From NCBI GenBank assembly GCA_041394245.1, contig JAWKIR010000003.1:248001-312000 (forward strand): a stretch of DNA of 64,000 bases, given 5' to 3'. Below, one piece after another: positions 16,076-24,183 of this stretch. The first letter of the stretch is position 1; each line of letters begins with the position of its first letter. The position numbers were made by a program, and so were the translations under genes. The stretch comes from Acidimicrobiales bacterium. Lineage in GTDB: Bacteria > Actinomycetota > Acidimicrobiia > Acidimicrobiales > Aldehydirespiratoraceae. The notes beneath the pieces are model-generated. The model did no database searches and was not told the origin of the DNA. It was given only the letters and a program-made list of their open reading frames with translations.

Positions 16076-16720
16076 TCAGCTCGCGAGGGCCTGGAACTCC
16101 GAGGAGAGCAGGGAGCCTTCGCAGCCGCCACCGTGGGTCATGGCGAGCCCGAAGAGATCGCCGGGCCCCCAGTTCGTCGCGGCGAGCGACGGGTCCATGA
16201 GCTCGCCGGGGTCGGTCACATCGTCGAGACCGTGGAGATGTCCGAGCTCGTGCAGCACAAGCCGACGGATGAGCCCTGCCGGTGCGCTCCTGATGCTCGG
16301 ATTCAGCATGATCCATCCGCCGACGTATGTGGTCCCGACGACCTGGGGTTCGGCGAAGCCGAGACCATCGGGCGACTCCTCGGGCCAGGCCAACACGATG
16401 CGCACCGGATCACCGGCGGCACCGTCGGCGGCACTGCCGGCGGTGACCTCCACGACGACACGCCCGACGAGGGTCGCGAACTCCTCGACCGCGTCGTGGA
16501 TCGCCGCGCGCCGCCCCGCCGACAACGACACGTCGGCGGTGTCGAGGGTGTAGCGCAGCGGGCCACAGCCCGCGACGACGCCCGGGTCCCGAAAGGCGAC
16601 CGTGCAGCCCGACGCGAGGACGGCCAGCGCGAGCACCGCGGCCGCGCCCACCCCCACCGGGAGGTGCACCGCGCCGGGTCGCCGCGGCTCCCGCCCTCCG
16701 GATCGCCCAATCCCACGCAT
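16076..16720 (-). CDS. Zinc metalloprotease lipoprotein, matrixin/snapalysin-like
   Basis: A 214-residue predicted lipoprotein (lipobox LASGC, Cys39) with a metzincin-type zinc site: His157-Glu158-x-x-His161 in 'HELGHLHGLDD', then Gly and Asp167 where most metzincins have a third His, and a likely Met-turn in 'GELMDPS'. An Asp as third ligand is known from snapalysin of Streptomyces. The protein should cleave peptides outside the membrane. I chose the ATG at 16720; TTG at 16741 and GTG at 16738 are also possible. It converges on the PIG-L gene. Confidence 0.75.
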   Translation of the reverse strand: MRGIGRSGGREPRRPGAVHLPVGVGAAAVLALAVLASGCTVAFRDPGVVAGCGPLRYTLDTADVSLSAGRRAAIHDAVEEFATLVGRVVVEVTAGSAADGAAGDPVRIVLAWPEESPDGLGFAEPQVVGTTYVGGWIMLNPSIRSAPAGLIRRLVLHELGHLHGLDDVTDPGELMDPSLAATNWGPGDLFGLAMTHGGGCEGSLLSSEFQALAS

Positions 16721-16766
16721 CGCGGTGAATTTGACCACCAATCGTGGTCATGAGCAAGTGGGTCGG

Positions 16767-19004
16767 CTATCGGACCGGCGACACCTCGACCGGAATGCCG
16801 TTGACCGCGGCGTTGCCCGACGGCACATCGACGAAGGTGCCCGGCGCGAGCACGTTGTTGTTGACGCCGGCGTGTACACGGGCGACCGACATGCGGGTCC
16901 CCGGCTTGTCGTGACCCCATCCGTGCGGCAACGAGACGACCCCCGGCCGCATCTCGTCGCTCACCTCGGCCGACACCTCGAGCGAACCGGCCTCGGAACT
17001 CACCCGGGCCAGGGCACCGTCGACGATGCCGGCGGCCGCGGCGTCGTCGGGGTGGATCAGCAGCGTGCACCGGTCCTTTCCCTTCACCAACACGTTGATG
17101 TTGTGCATCCACGAGTTGTTGGAGCGCACATGGCGTCGACTGATCAGCAAGAGCCCGTCGGGGTCCCGGTCGAGCCGCTCGACCAGCCTCGGGATGTCGG
17201 CGACCACATGGTCCGGCGCGAGATCGACCATGCCGTCGGCGTGGGCGATGATCTCGTCGATGCGGGGAACCATCGGACCCATGTCGAGGCCGTTGGGCGC
17301 CGCCCGGAACGAGTCGAGGGTCAGGCCCCCCGGGTTCTCGCCGTAGCGATCGCCCCACGGCCCGGTGCGGATCGCGTTGTCGGCGAGTCGCTCGGGACCG
17401 GGCTCGGGACAGGCCGCCAGGGCCACCGCCGGGTCCGCGCCGCCCATCTCGGCGAATGCGGCGAAGTAGCCGTCGTCGATCGCCTTCACGTCGACGTGTT
17501 CCTGCGGGATGCCGCCCATCATGGCGCCCACCCGCATGAGGACCTCCCACTCCCCCGGCCGTCCGTCCTCGGGCTCGAAGAGGGTCGGGGAGTACTTCCC
17601 GGCCGAACGCACGGCCCACGACCACAGCAGCTCGTCGTAGTGGGGCTGCTCGAGCGGCGAGAGGCCCGGAAAGATCACGTCGGCGTGGCGGGTCGTCTCG
17701 TTGAGCGCGTTGTCGATCGAGATCATGCAGTCGAGCAGCGGCAGGGCATCGTCGAGCCTGTCGGCTTCGGGTGCGGAGATCACCGGGTTGCCGGCCACGG
17801 TGACGAGCGCCTTCAGCTGCCCTTCACCCGGCGTCGCGATCTCCTCGGCCATGCACGACACGGGGAACTGACCCATCACCTCGGGAGCCCCACGAACCCG
17901 GCTGTGGAACCGGCCGAACTCGATGGGCATGCCCCGATCCTTGAGCGTCGCCGACCAGGCGATCGGCTTGCCCCACATGAGGCCACCCTCGGTGTCGAGG
18001 TTGGCGGTGAGCGCGTTGATCACGTCGGGCAACCACGAGGCCAGGGTCCCGAACTCCTGGTTGCACGTGCCGATCCGGGCATACCAGACGGCGCGGTCGG
18101 CGGCCGCGAACTCGCGGGCGAGCGTGCGGATCTCGTCGGCATCGACGCCACAGGTCGCCGCGACCCGTTCCGGCGGGAAGTCCTCGGCGATGCGGGCCAC
18201 CTCGTCGACATGCTTGAGGCGATCGGCCAGGTGGCCGAGGTCGACGAGATCCTCGGCGAACAACACATGGACGACGGCCAGCATCAGAGCCGCGTCGGTG
18301 CCGGGCAGGATCGGCAACCACTGGTCGGCATGGTCGACGGTGCCCGTACGGCGAGGGTCGATCACCACGACCTTGCCCCGCTCGCGCACTCGATCCAGTT
18401 CACCGAGGACGTCGGCGCACGCGAGGAGCGACCCCTGACTCGCGTGCGGGTTGGCCCCCATCACCACGATGTAGTCGGTGTTGGGCAGATCGGGGGCGGG
18501 GATGCGCCACTGGTTGCCGTACATCGTCCAGCAGGTGAGGTTCTTCGGCCACTGGTCGACCGTGCCCGCCGAGTAGATCGGTCCGGGGAGGTCGGCCAGC
18601 CCCATCAGGAGACCCGTGTAGCGGCTCAGCGAGAAGTTGTGGGCCACTGGGTTGCCGATGTAGATCGTCACGGCTTCCTTGCCGTGCTCCGCGATCACGG
18701 CGCTCATGAGTTCCTCCGCCCGGGCGAACGCCTCGTCCCACGTGGCTTCGCGGTGCACACCGTCGTCGCCCTTGATCATCGGCACCCGCAGCCGGTCGGG
18801 ATCGTGGTGCAGGTGACCGAGCGCCGTGCCCTTCGGACAGATGTGGCCCTTCGACCACACGTCGTCGCGATTCGGACGGATCAGAGCGACGGTCTCCTCA
18901 CCGGCCTCGTCCGCCTCGACATGGACCTCGAGGCCACACATCGCCTCGCAGAGATGACATGTCCGGATGTGGATTCGTCGCTCCCGAACGCCCTGATCGG
19001 CCAT
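16767..19004 (-). CDS. Molybdopterin-dependent oxidoreductase
   Basis: A 745-residue member of the DMSO-reductase/formate-dehydrogenase superfamily. An N-terminal [4Fe-4S] site is formed by Cys16, Cys19, Cys23 and Cys56 ('CHLCEAMC' and 'HICPKGTA'). Molybdopterin-binding segments follow: 'YIGNPVAHNFSLSRYTG', 'VMGANPHASQGS', 'VVVIDPRRTGTVDHAD', and the C-terminal 'GVVSLPHGWGHD' dinucleotide-binding domain. The region where formate dehydrogenases carry Cys or Sec reads 'SAGTVDQWPKN', with neither. No twin-Arg signal is visible, so it is cytoplasmic. No partner subunit or cofactor gene is nearby. The real substrate is unknown. Confidence 0.88.
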   Translation of the reverse strand: MADQGVRERRIHIRTCHLCEAMCGLEVHVEADEAGEETVALIRPNRDDVWSKGHICPKGTALGHLHHDPDRLRVPMIKGDDGVHREATWDEAFARAEELMSAVIAEHGKEAVTIYIGNPVAHNFSLSRYTGLLMGLADLPGPIYSAGTVDQWPKNLTCWTMYGNQWRIPAPDLPNTDYIVVMGANPHASQGSLLACADVLGELDRVRERGKVVVIDPRRTGTVDHADQWLPILPGTDAALMLAVVHVLFAEDLVDLGHLADRLKHVDEVARIAEDFPPERVAATCGVDADEIRTLAREFAAADRAVWYARIGTCNQEFGTLASWLPDVINALTANLDTEGGLMWGKPIAWSATLKDRGMPIEFGRFHSRVRGAPEVMGQFPVSCMAEEIATPGEGQLKALVTVAGNPVISAPEADRLDDALPLLDCMISIDNALNETTRHADVIFPGLSPLEQPHYDELLWSWAVRSAGKYSPTLFEPEDGRPGEWEVLMRVGAMMGGIPQEHVDVKAIDDGYFAAFAEMGGADPAVALAACPEPGPERLADNAIRTGPWGDRYGENPGGLTLDSFRAAPNGLDMGPMVPRIDEIIAHADGMVDLAPDHVVADIPRLVERLDRDPDGLLLISRRHVRSNNSWMHNINVLVKGKDRCTLLIHPDDAAAAGIVDGALARVSSEAGSLEVSAEVSDEMRPGVVSLPHGWGHDKPGTRMSVARVHAGVNNNVLAPGTFVDVPSGNAAVNGIPVEVSPVR

Positions 19005-19157
19005 GTGTCCCCCTCGATGCAGACCCGAACCTCGTTCGGGAACCCGTGTGACGAACACTACGACGAGGTGACGAAACGCAGCCATTCCCGTGACCCGGGA
19101 ACCAATCGCCGCGCCGTTCTCGTCTGACCCCCCGACGACACACTTCCTGGGGGATCC
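19005..19157. promoter_or_regulatory. Divergent intergenic region with three small hairpins
   Basis: This 153-base gap separates the molybdopterin gene from the DUF4349 lipoprotein gene and must hold both promoters. CCCGAA/TTCGGG (19024-19040) is a perfect 6-base inverted repeat. TTCCCG/CGGGAA lies further right. A CCCCC run pairs with the GGGGG at the lipoprotein gene's ribosome-binding site. I could not pick clear -10/-35 boxes. Confidence 0.3.
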
Positions 19158-20609
19158 ATGTCACGACGACTACTCGCACTCTTCGCCGCGGTGATGCTGC
19201 TGCTGGCCGCCTGCAGCGATGCCGACACCGACAGCGACACCAGTACCGACGATGCCGGCGGCTTCGACGAGGTCACCACCGACCCGACACCGCCGCCCGC
19301 GAGCGACGAGGCACCCGACGACCGCACCGACGACCGCGACATGAGCGACGCCGACGGAGAGGCCGAGGGGTTCGGGTCCGATAGCACGACGGCCGACTCC
19401 TTCGCCCAGGACGAGCCCGCCGATCCCGGTGAACGACCCCAGGCCGAGGTCGTCCCCATCTTCCTCGGCCGTCAGATCATCAAGACGGGCGAGATCGTGA
19501 TCGAGGCGGCCGACGTGGGCGCCACGACCGACACCATCATCGACACGGTCTTCGACAACGGTGGGGCGATCTGGGGCCAGGAGACGTCCACGGAGCCGAC
19601 GCCGCGCGCCGTGCTCACCATCCGGGTGCCACCACTCGACTTCGATCGACTCATCGCCGCGATCACCCGCGTACCGGGGGTCGGGATCGTGAGCGAGAGC
19701 ACGACCAGCGACGACGTCACCGAGGTCGTCGTCGACCTCGACGCACGCATCATCGCCGCCGAGTCGAGCGTCGCCCGGGTCCAGGCCCTGCTCGACGACG
19801 CACGCGACCTCAACACGATCTTCCAACTGGAGGAGGAACTCGCGACCCGGCAGGCCGATCTGGAGCGACTGCTCGGTCAGCGCAAGACCATCGGCGATCA
19901 GATCGCCCTGTCGACCATCACGCTGACGATCCTCGAACTCGACCCTGACCGTCTCCAGCCCGAGGTCGAGGTCGTCGCCTGGCTCGGCACGAGCGCCGAC
20001 GATGCCTGCCCCGGACGATCCAGCCTCTCGATGGGGGCCGACGACACCGCCGTGCTGTGCGTCAGCGTCAACAACACCGGTGAGGACACCCTGACCGCGA
20101 TCGATGTCGAGTCGCCGACCCTGCGGCTCCGCGTCGACGACTTCGAGATCCTCGACGGCGTTGCCACCCTCGACGAGATCTCGCCCGGCGACGAGCTCCT
20201 GTTGACCGTGGAACTCGACGCCGAAGGCGGGTCGGTCAACCGGGTGGATGTCGCAGGAGGGACCGACATCGTGATCGAGGTCTCGGCCACGCCGGCCACG
20301 TCGGACGGGCTCGAGCTCACGGCGGACGATGCGGTGTTCCTGTCGGCGGAGGGTGATGACCCGCTGCCCGGTTTCGGCGACTCGTTCTCGAGCGGATGGG
20401 ACGCCATGATCGCCGTCGTCAGCATCCTGATGATCGTCGTCGGGGCACTGCTCCCCTTCGTCCCGATCATCGCCCTGGCCGTGTGGCTGGGCCGGAAGTA
20501 CATGATCTCGCAGCGCCGACGCGCCGACGAACGGTTCGCCTCTGTCGAGGCCCCTGTCGCCTCGCAGGCTGCGGCGGGCTACTCCGACGAAGGTGGGGCG
20601 TCGAAGTAG
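19158..20609 (+). CDS. DUF4349-domain lipoprotein
   Basis: A 483-residue lipoprotein with lipobox LLAAC (Cys19), an acidic Asp/Thr-rich linker to about residue 95, then a DUF4349 domain with 'GEIVIEAADV' and a helical coiled coil ('AAESSVARVQALLDDA', 'LEEELATRQADLERLLGQR') at about 205-250. A CARDB-like beta domain follows, and a C-terminal membrane helix ('MIAVVSILMIVVGALLPFV') near 415-440 with a basic cytoplasmic tail. It is thus held at both ends. Function of DUF4349 is unknown. The last 31 bases overlap the convergent TetR gene. Confidence 0.85.
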   Translation: MSRRLLALFAAVMLLLAACSDADTDSDTSTDDAGGFDEVTTDPTPPPASDEAPDDRTDDRDMSDADGEAEGFGSDSTTADSFAQDEPADPGERPQAEVVPIFLGRQIIKTGEIVIEAADVGATTDTIIDTVFDNGGAIWGQETSTEPTPRAVLTIRVPPLDFDRLIAAITRVPGVGIVSESTTSDDVTEVVVDLDARIIAAESSVARVQALLDDARDLNTIFQLEEELATRQADLERLLGQRKTIGDQIALSTITLTILELDPDRLQPEVEVVAWLGTSADDACPGRSSLSMGADDTAVLCVSVNNTGEDTLTAIDVESPTLRLRVDDFEILDGVATLDEISPGDELLLTVELDAEGGSVNRVDVAGGTDIVIEVSATPATSDGLELTADDAVFLSAEGDDPLPGFGDSFSSGWDAMIAVVSILMIVVGALLPFVPIIALAVWLGRKYMISQRRRADERFASVEAPVASQAAAGYSDEGGASK

Positions 20610-21226
20610 CGGGCTTCGAGGCCGGCGAGCACGACCTCGAGGCCTTCGTCGAAGCGCTCGTCGGCCGACAGCTGCTCGGCGGCTCGCTGGAAACAGATGA
20701 GCTCGTCGTCGGTTTCGGCGTCGGCGGCCGCGGGCTCGCGGATGACCGCCGGGCCCATGAGTCCGTGTTGCTGCACGATGGTGCCGATCACCCAGTTCGA
20801 CACCGTGGCGAACGCCAGCGCGCCGATCCGGTCGTCGTCGCTGAAGCGCCGCGCCGCGCCGACGATGCGCTGATCGAACTCGTGCGCCGACTGCGAACCG
20901 TTCGTCGGCGTGATCAGCAAGCTGACGGCGAGCGGGTGGGCCGCTGCGACATCGACATACGCGTGACACAACGCACGGGCATGGACCTTCCAGTCGCCGG
21001 AGGGTTCGCCGTAGGCGTCGAGCACATCCTGGAAGAGCCGCTCGGCAACCGCCCCGAGCAGATCGGCCTTGTTGGTGACGTGGTTGTAGAGCGACATCGC
21101 CTCGACCCCGAGCTCGGCACCGAGCTTGCGCATGCTCAGGCCGTCGAGCCCGTGCTCGTCGATGAACGCCAGGGCCGCATCGGCCACCCGCTGACGGGTG
21201 AGCGGAAGTCGGTCGGTGAACGTCAC
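20579..21226 (-). CDS. TetR-family transcriptional regulator
   Basis: A 215-residue repressor. The N-terminal helix-turn-helix is 'RVADAALAFIDEHGLDGLSMRKLGAELGVEAMSLYNHVTNKADLL' by region (residues about 12-56), and the C-terminal half is a TetR_C-like all-helical ligand domain. The start is a GTG at 21226. Its ligand and targets are not evident: the only nearby same-strand upstream gene is the 91-residue ORF of the nuo tail. It overlaps the convergent lipoprotein gene by 31 bases. Confidence 0.88.
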   Translation of the reverse strand: MTFTDRLPLTRQRVADAALAFIDEHGLDGLSMRKLGAELGVEAMSLYNHVTNKADLLGAVAERLFQDVLDAYGEPSGDWKVHARALCHAYVDVAAAHPLAVSLLITPTNGSQSAHEFDQRIVGAARRFSDDDRIGALAFATVSNWVIGTIVQQHGLMGPAVIREPAAADAETDDELICFQRAAEQLSADERFDEGLEVVLAGLEARYFDAPPSSE

Positions 21227-21276
21227 GGTTCCGGAGTGTAGGGCCTCGGCGCCGCCCGACCCCAAGAGGCCGGCGG

Positions 21277-21552
21277 TCAGCTCTTCTGCAGCGCGGCGAG
21301 ACGACGGGCGATGAACGCCGGCGCGGCGCCGGTGGCCCCGGCCAACGCGACCAGATCGTCCGACGGGGCGACGACGACGGACACCGGTCCGCGCTGCAGT
21401 AGCCGCATGAGGTCGAGGTAGCGGCGGTACACGTCGTCGGCGGTGCGGGCCGGAGGGAGGCCGACCGACACCGGTCCGATGCTCAGGCCGAAGTGGTCGA
21501 CGTGCAACGACCGACCGTCGCCGATGGAATCCTGGGTTTCGGTGAGCGCCAT
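21277..21552 (-). CDS. Hypothetical 91-residue protein in the nuo-1 tail
   Basis: A short soluble protein without recognisable family. It has a beta-rich start ('SLHVDHFGLSIGPVSVGL') and helical segments ('DDVYRRYLDLMRLLQR', 'APAFIARRLAALQKS'). It has an ATG start and good codon bias. It lies 60 bases downstream of the MidA-like methyltransferase gene on the same strand and could be the last gene of the first nuo transcript. No function can be assigned. Confidence 0.6.
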   Translation of the reverse strand: MALTETQDSIGDGRSLHVDHFGLSIGPVSVGLPPARTADDVYRRYLDLMRLLQRGPVSVVVAPSDDLVALAGATGAAPAFIARRLAALQKS

Positions 21553-21612
21553 GGGTGTCCAGGGAACCGCGGACCCACCGTCGGGGCCAGGGTCGCCCGG
21601 CCCATTTCCGGG

Positions 21613-22671
21613 TCACGGCACGGGTGGCCCGACCGCCCATTCGAGGACGTGGAAGCCGCCCATGCCACCGGGGTCGCACAGCGCTTCGGCCTCGCGGATC
21701 CGGCTGCGCGCCGTGAGGGCTGCGAGGTCGCCGACGCCGGCCGATTGGGCCCAGATCTCGCGGCCCTCCTCGACCAGCTCGTCGATCCCGAACCGGCGCA
21801 GCCACTCCGACTGACATTCGTGGCGATCGGCCGGATGCTCGAGCTGGAGCTGATCCAGGTCGACGTCGGCGGTGATGTCGCACGAGCCGGGAGTGGCGAG
21901 CCAATCGGCCCCGACGGTGTGGCCCGCATGCGTGCGCAACCAGGCGCCGTCTCTCGCGGCGAGCTCGGCACTCGTTGCGCCATAGTCGAACACGACCACG
22001 CGACCACGGTCGATGCGTCGTTTCGCGTCGGTGAGCCACGCGCGGGCCTGGCGCTGACGAGGCAAGCGGGAGGCGACGGGAACCGTGCCGGCTGCCATGT
22101 CGGCCATCGGCTGCGCCGGCGCCCGTCGCTCCACGAACGCTCCATCGACCGCGTCGACGAGGATCTCGGCCCAGCCGTCGATCGTGCGTTCGACGATGTC
22201 GAACGCGAGATTGTCGAGCAGTTCGTTGGCGAGCACCACGCCGACGTCGACGCCGGGGACGTCATCGGGAAGGGCAGAGGAGAACCGCTCGTGGACCGGA
22301 TGTCGGGCGTGCTGCTCCGGGGAGCGCTCCACCATGAACCAGCGCAGGGCACCGCTCGACAGCACCTCGGGGTTCGCCGCGAGGACGCCACGGGCGAGGG
22401 TGCCGGGTCCGGCCCCCCACTCGAGAACGGTGAACTCCGTCGGGCTCCCGAGCTCGCGCCACCAGTGGTCGACGGCGCGGGCCACGACGGCGCCGAAGAG
22501 GGGGCCGACCTCTGGCGCGGTCAGGAAGTCGCCCCGTCGCCCGGCCTGACCGCCGACCATGTAGAAGCCGTCGGGTCCGTAGAGCGCTTCCTCGATGTAG
22601 TCGCTGACGGGGATGGGTCCCCGGCCGGCGATCAGGGCTTCGAGACGATCGGTGATCGACTCAGCCGTCAC
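21613..22671 (-). CDS. midA: MidA/NDUFAF7-family protein arginine methyltransferase
   Basis: A 352-residue SAM-dependent methyltransferase of the DUF185/MidA family. The family signature 'GDFLTAPEVGPLFG' is at residues 48-61, the SAM-binding glycine motif 'LEWGAGPGTL' at 83-92, and 'ANELLDNLAFDIVE' corresponds to the conserved NE-x-x-D segment. In animals NDUFAF7 symmetrically dimethylates an Arg of NDUFS2 (NuoD) and is needed to assemble complex I. Here the gene starts (GTG) only 13 bases after nuoN-1 on the same strand, so it should be co-transcribed with the 11-gene nuo operon. NuoD-1 has the equivalent Arg (Arg89). The substrate is inferred from family and context. Confidence 0.85.
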   Translation of the reverse strand: MTAESITDRLEALIAGRGPIPVSDYIEEALYGPDGFYMVGGQAGRRGDFLTAPEVGPLFGAVVARAVDHWWRELGSPTEFTVLEWGAGPGTLARGVLAANPEVLSSGALRWFMVERSPEQHARHPVHERFSSALPDDVPGVDVGVVLANELLDNLAFDIVERTIDGWAEILVDAVDGAFVERRAPAQPMADMAAGTVPVASRLPRQRQARAWLTDAKRRIDRGRVVVFDYGATSAELAARDGAWLRTHAGHTVGADWLATPGSCDITADVDLDQLQLEHPADRHECQSEWLRRFGIDELVEEGREIWAQSAGVGDLAALTARSRIREAEALCDPGGMGGFHVLEWAVGPPVP

Positions 22672-22684
22672 GACCTGGCCTGGG

Positions 22685-24181
22685 TCAGCTGCCGACGGCG
22701 AGAAGGCTGAGGTCGGTGAAGTCGCCGACGACCACGCCGAGGCCGAACAGGATCGTCACGATGCCGGTCAGGCCGATCGCCGCGAGGAGCGAGACCGGCA
22801 CGTCGACCCGGCTCAGATCGCCATCGGGGGCCTCCTCGACCCACATCCCGAGCCCGATCCGGGCGTAGTAGTAGAGCGCGATCACCGAGTTGACCGCGAC
22901 GACCACACCGAGCGCCACGCCCGACGGGTTGTTGGCGTCGATGAGGGCCTCGATCACCCGGAACTTGGCGAACCAGCCGCCGAGGGGCGGGATACCGGCG
23001 AGCGAGAACAGGAAGATCGTCATCGCGACGGTGAGCCCGGGCGCGTAGTGGAACAGGCCCCGGAAGTCGCTGATCTCGGCCGAACGGGTCTTGCGGGCGA
23101 CCGCCATCACCACGGCGAACGCGCCGAGGTTCATCGCCGCGTAGATCACGAGATACGTGACGACGGCGCCGAGGGCGGTGTCGGGCACGTCGCCGATGAC
23201 GGCGAGCGGGGCGATCATGTAACCCGCCTGGGCGACGCCGGAGTACGCGAGCATGCGCACGATGTTGGTCTGGCGGAGTGCGACGAGGTTGCCGACCGTC
23301 ATCGAGGCGGCGGCGAGGACCCACATGAGCGGTTCGACGACATCGTCGCGACCGAGCAGGCCGACGAACACCACGTTCATGAGCGCCACGAAGCCGGCGG
23401 CCTTCGAGGCCACCGACAAGAAGGCGGTGACCGGGGTCGGCGCGCCCTCGTAGGTGTCGGGGGCCCAGGTGTGGAACGGGAACGCCGACACCTTGAACGC
23501 GAAGCCGACCACCACGAAGATGATGCCGAGGACGACGACAGCCGTCGGGTCGGCGGCACCGCCGACCGCGGTGTTGATGTCGGTGAGCAGGGTCGAGCCG
23601 GTGCTGCCGTAGAGCAGCGACATGCCGTAGAGCATCACCGCCGAGGCGAAGACGCCCATCAGGTAGTACTTGAGGCCGGCCTCGTTGCTCTTGAGGTCGC
23701 GCTTGCGCCAGGTGGCCAGCATGTAGGCCGGGATCGAGAGCAGCTCGAGGGCCACGAAGATGGAGATGAGGTCACGAGCCGACGCCATCAGGACCATGCC
23801 GAGAATCGAGCTCACGAGCAGGCCGTAGTACTCGTTCTCCCAGTAGTCGCCTTCGGCGATGTAGTTGGTCGACAACAGCACGACGACATAGCCGGCGAGC
23901 ACGAACATCGCCTTCATGATCAGCGAGTAGTTGTCGACGACGAAGGCCCCGTTGAACATCGACCGATCGGCGCCGTCGGCGGCAAGGGTCAGGATCGGGA
24001 TCATCGTGGCGAGGAGGGCGATGGAGGCCATCGGAGCCGCGAACTTGCGGCCCTTCTCGAGCCACCCGATGTCCATCATCGTCAACAGCGCGCCGAACGC
24101 GAGCAGGGTCAGCTCGGGCGCGGCGGCGTGCCAGTCGATCGGGGGCCGAACGAATTCAGCCTGGGCGAGTAGGGCAAGCAT
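22685..24181 (-). CDS. nuoN: NADH-quinone oxidoreductase subunit N, copy 1
   Basis: A 498-residue antiporter-like membrane subunit of complex I, which drives proton pumping in the membrane arm. The key TM5 glutamate is Glu146 in 'ALELLSIPAYML', and the TM7 lysine region is 'FAFKVSAFPFHTWAPDTYEGAPTP'-type sequence around 230-250. Length fits the family (about 485). It is the last subunit gene of the A-B-C-D-H-I-J-K-L-M-N operon, two bases after nuoM, and is followed at once by the MidA-like gene. Confidence 0.95.
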   Translation of the reverse strand: MLALLAQAEFVRPPIDWHAAAPELTLLAFGALLTMMDIGWLEKGRKFAAPMASIALLATMIPILTLAADGADRSMFNGAFVVDNYSLIMKAMFVLAGYVVVLLSTNYIAEGDYWENEYYGLLVSSILGMVLMASARDLISIFVALELLSIPAYMLATWRKRDLKSNEAGLKYYLMGVFASAVMLYGMSLLYGSTGSTLLTDINTAVGGAADPTAVVVLGIIFVVVGFAFKVSAFPFHTWAPDTYEGAPTPVTAFLSVASKAAGFVALMNVVFVGLLGRDDVVEPLMWVLAAASMTVGNLVALRQTNIVRMLAYSGVAQAGYMIAPLAVIGDVPDTALGAVVTYLVIYAAMNLGAFAVVMAVARKTRSAEISDFRGLFHYAPGLTVAMTIFLFSLAGIPPLGGWFAKFRVIEALIDANNPSGVALGVVVAVNSVIALYYYARIGLGMWVEEAPDGDLSRVDVPVSLLAAIGLTGIVTILFGLGVVVGDFTDLSLLAVGS

Positions 24182-24183
24182 GC

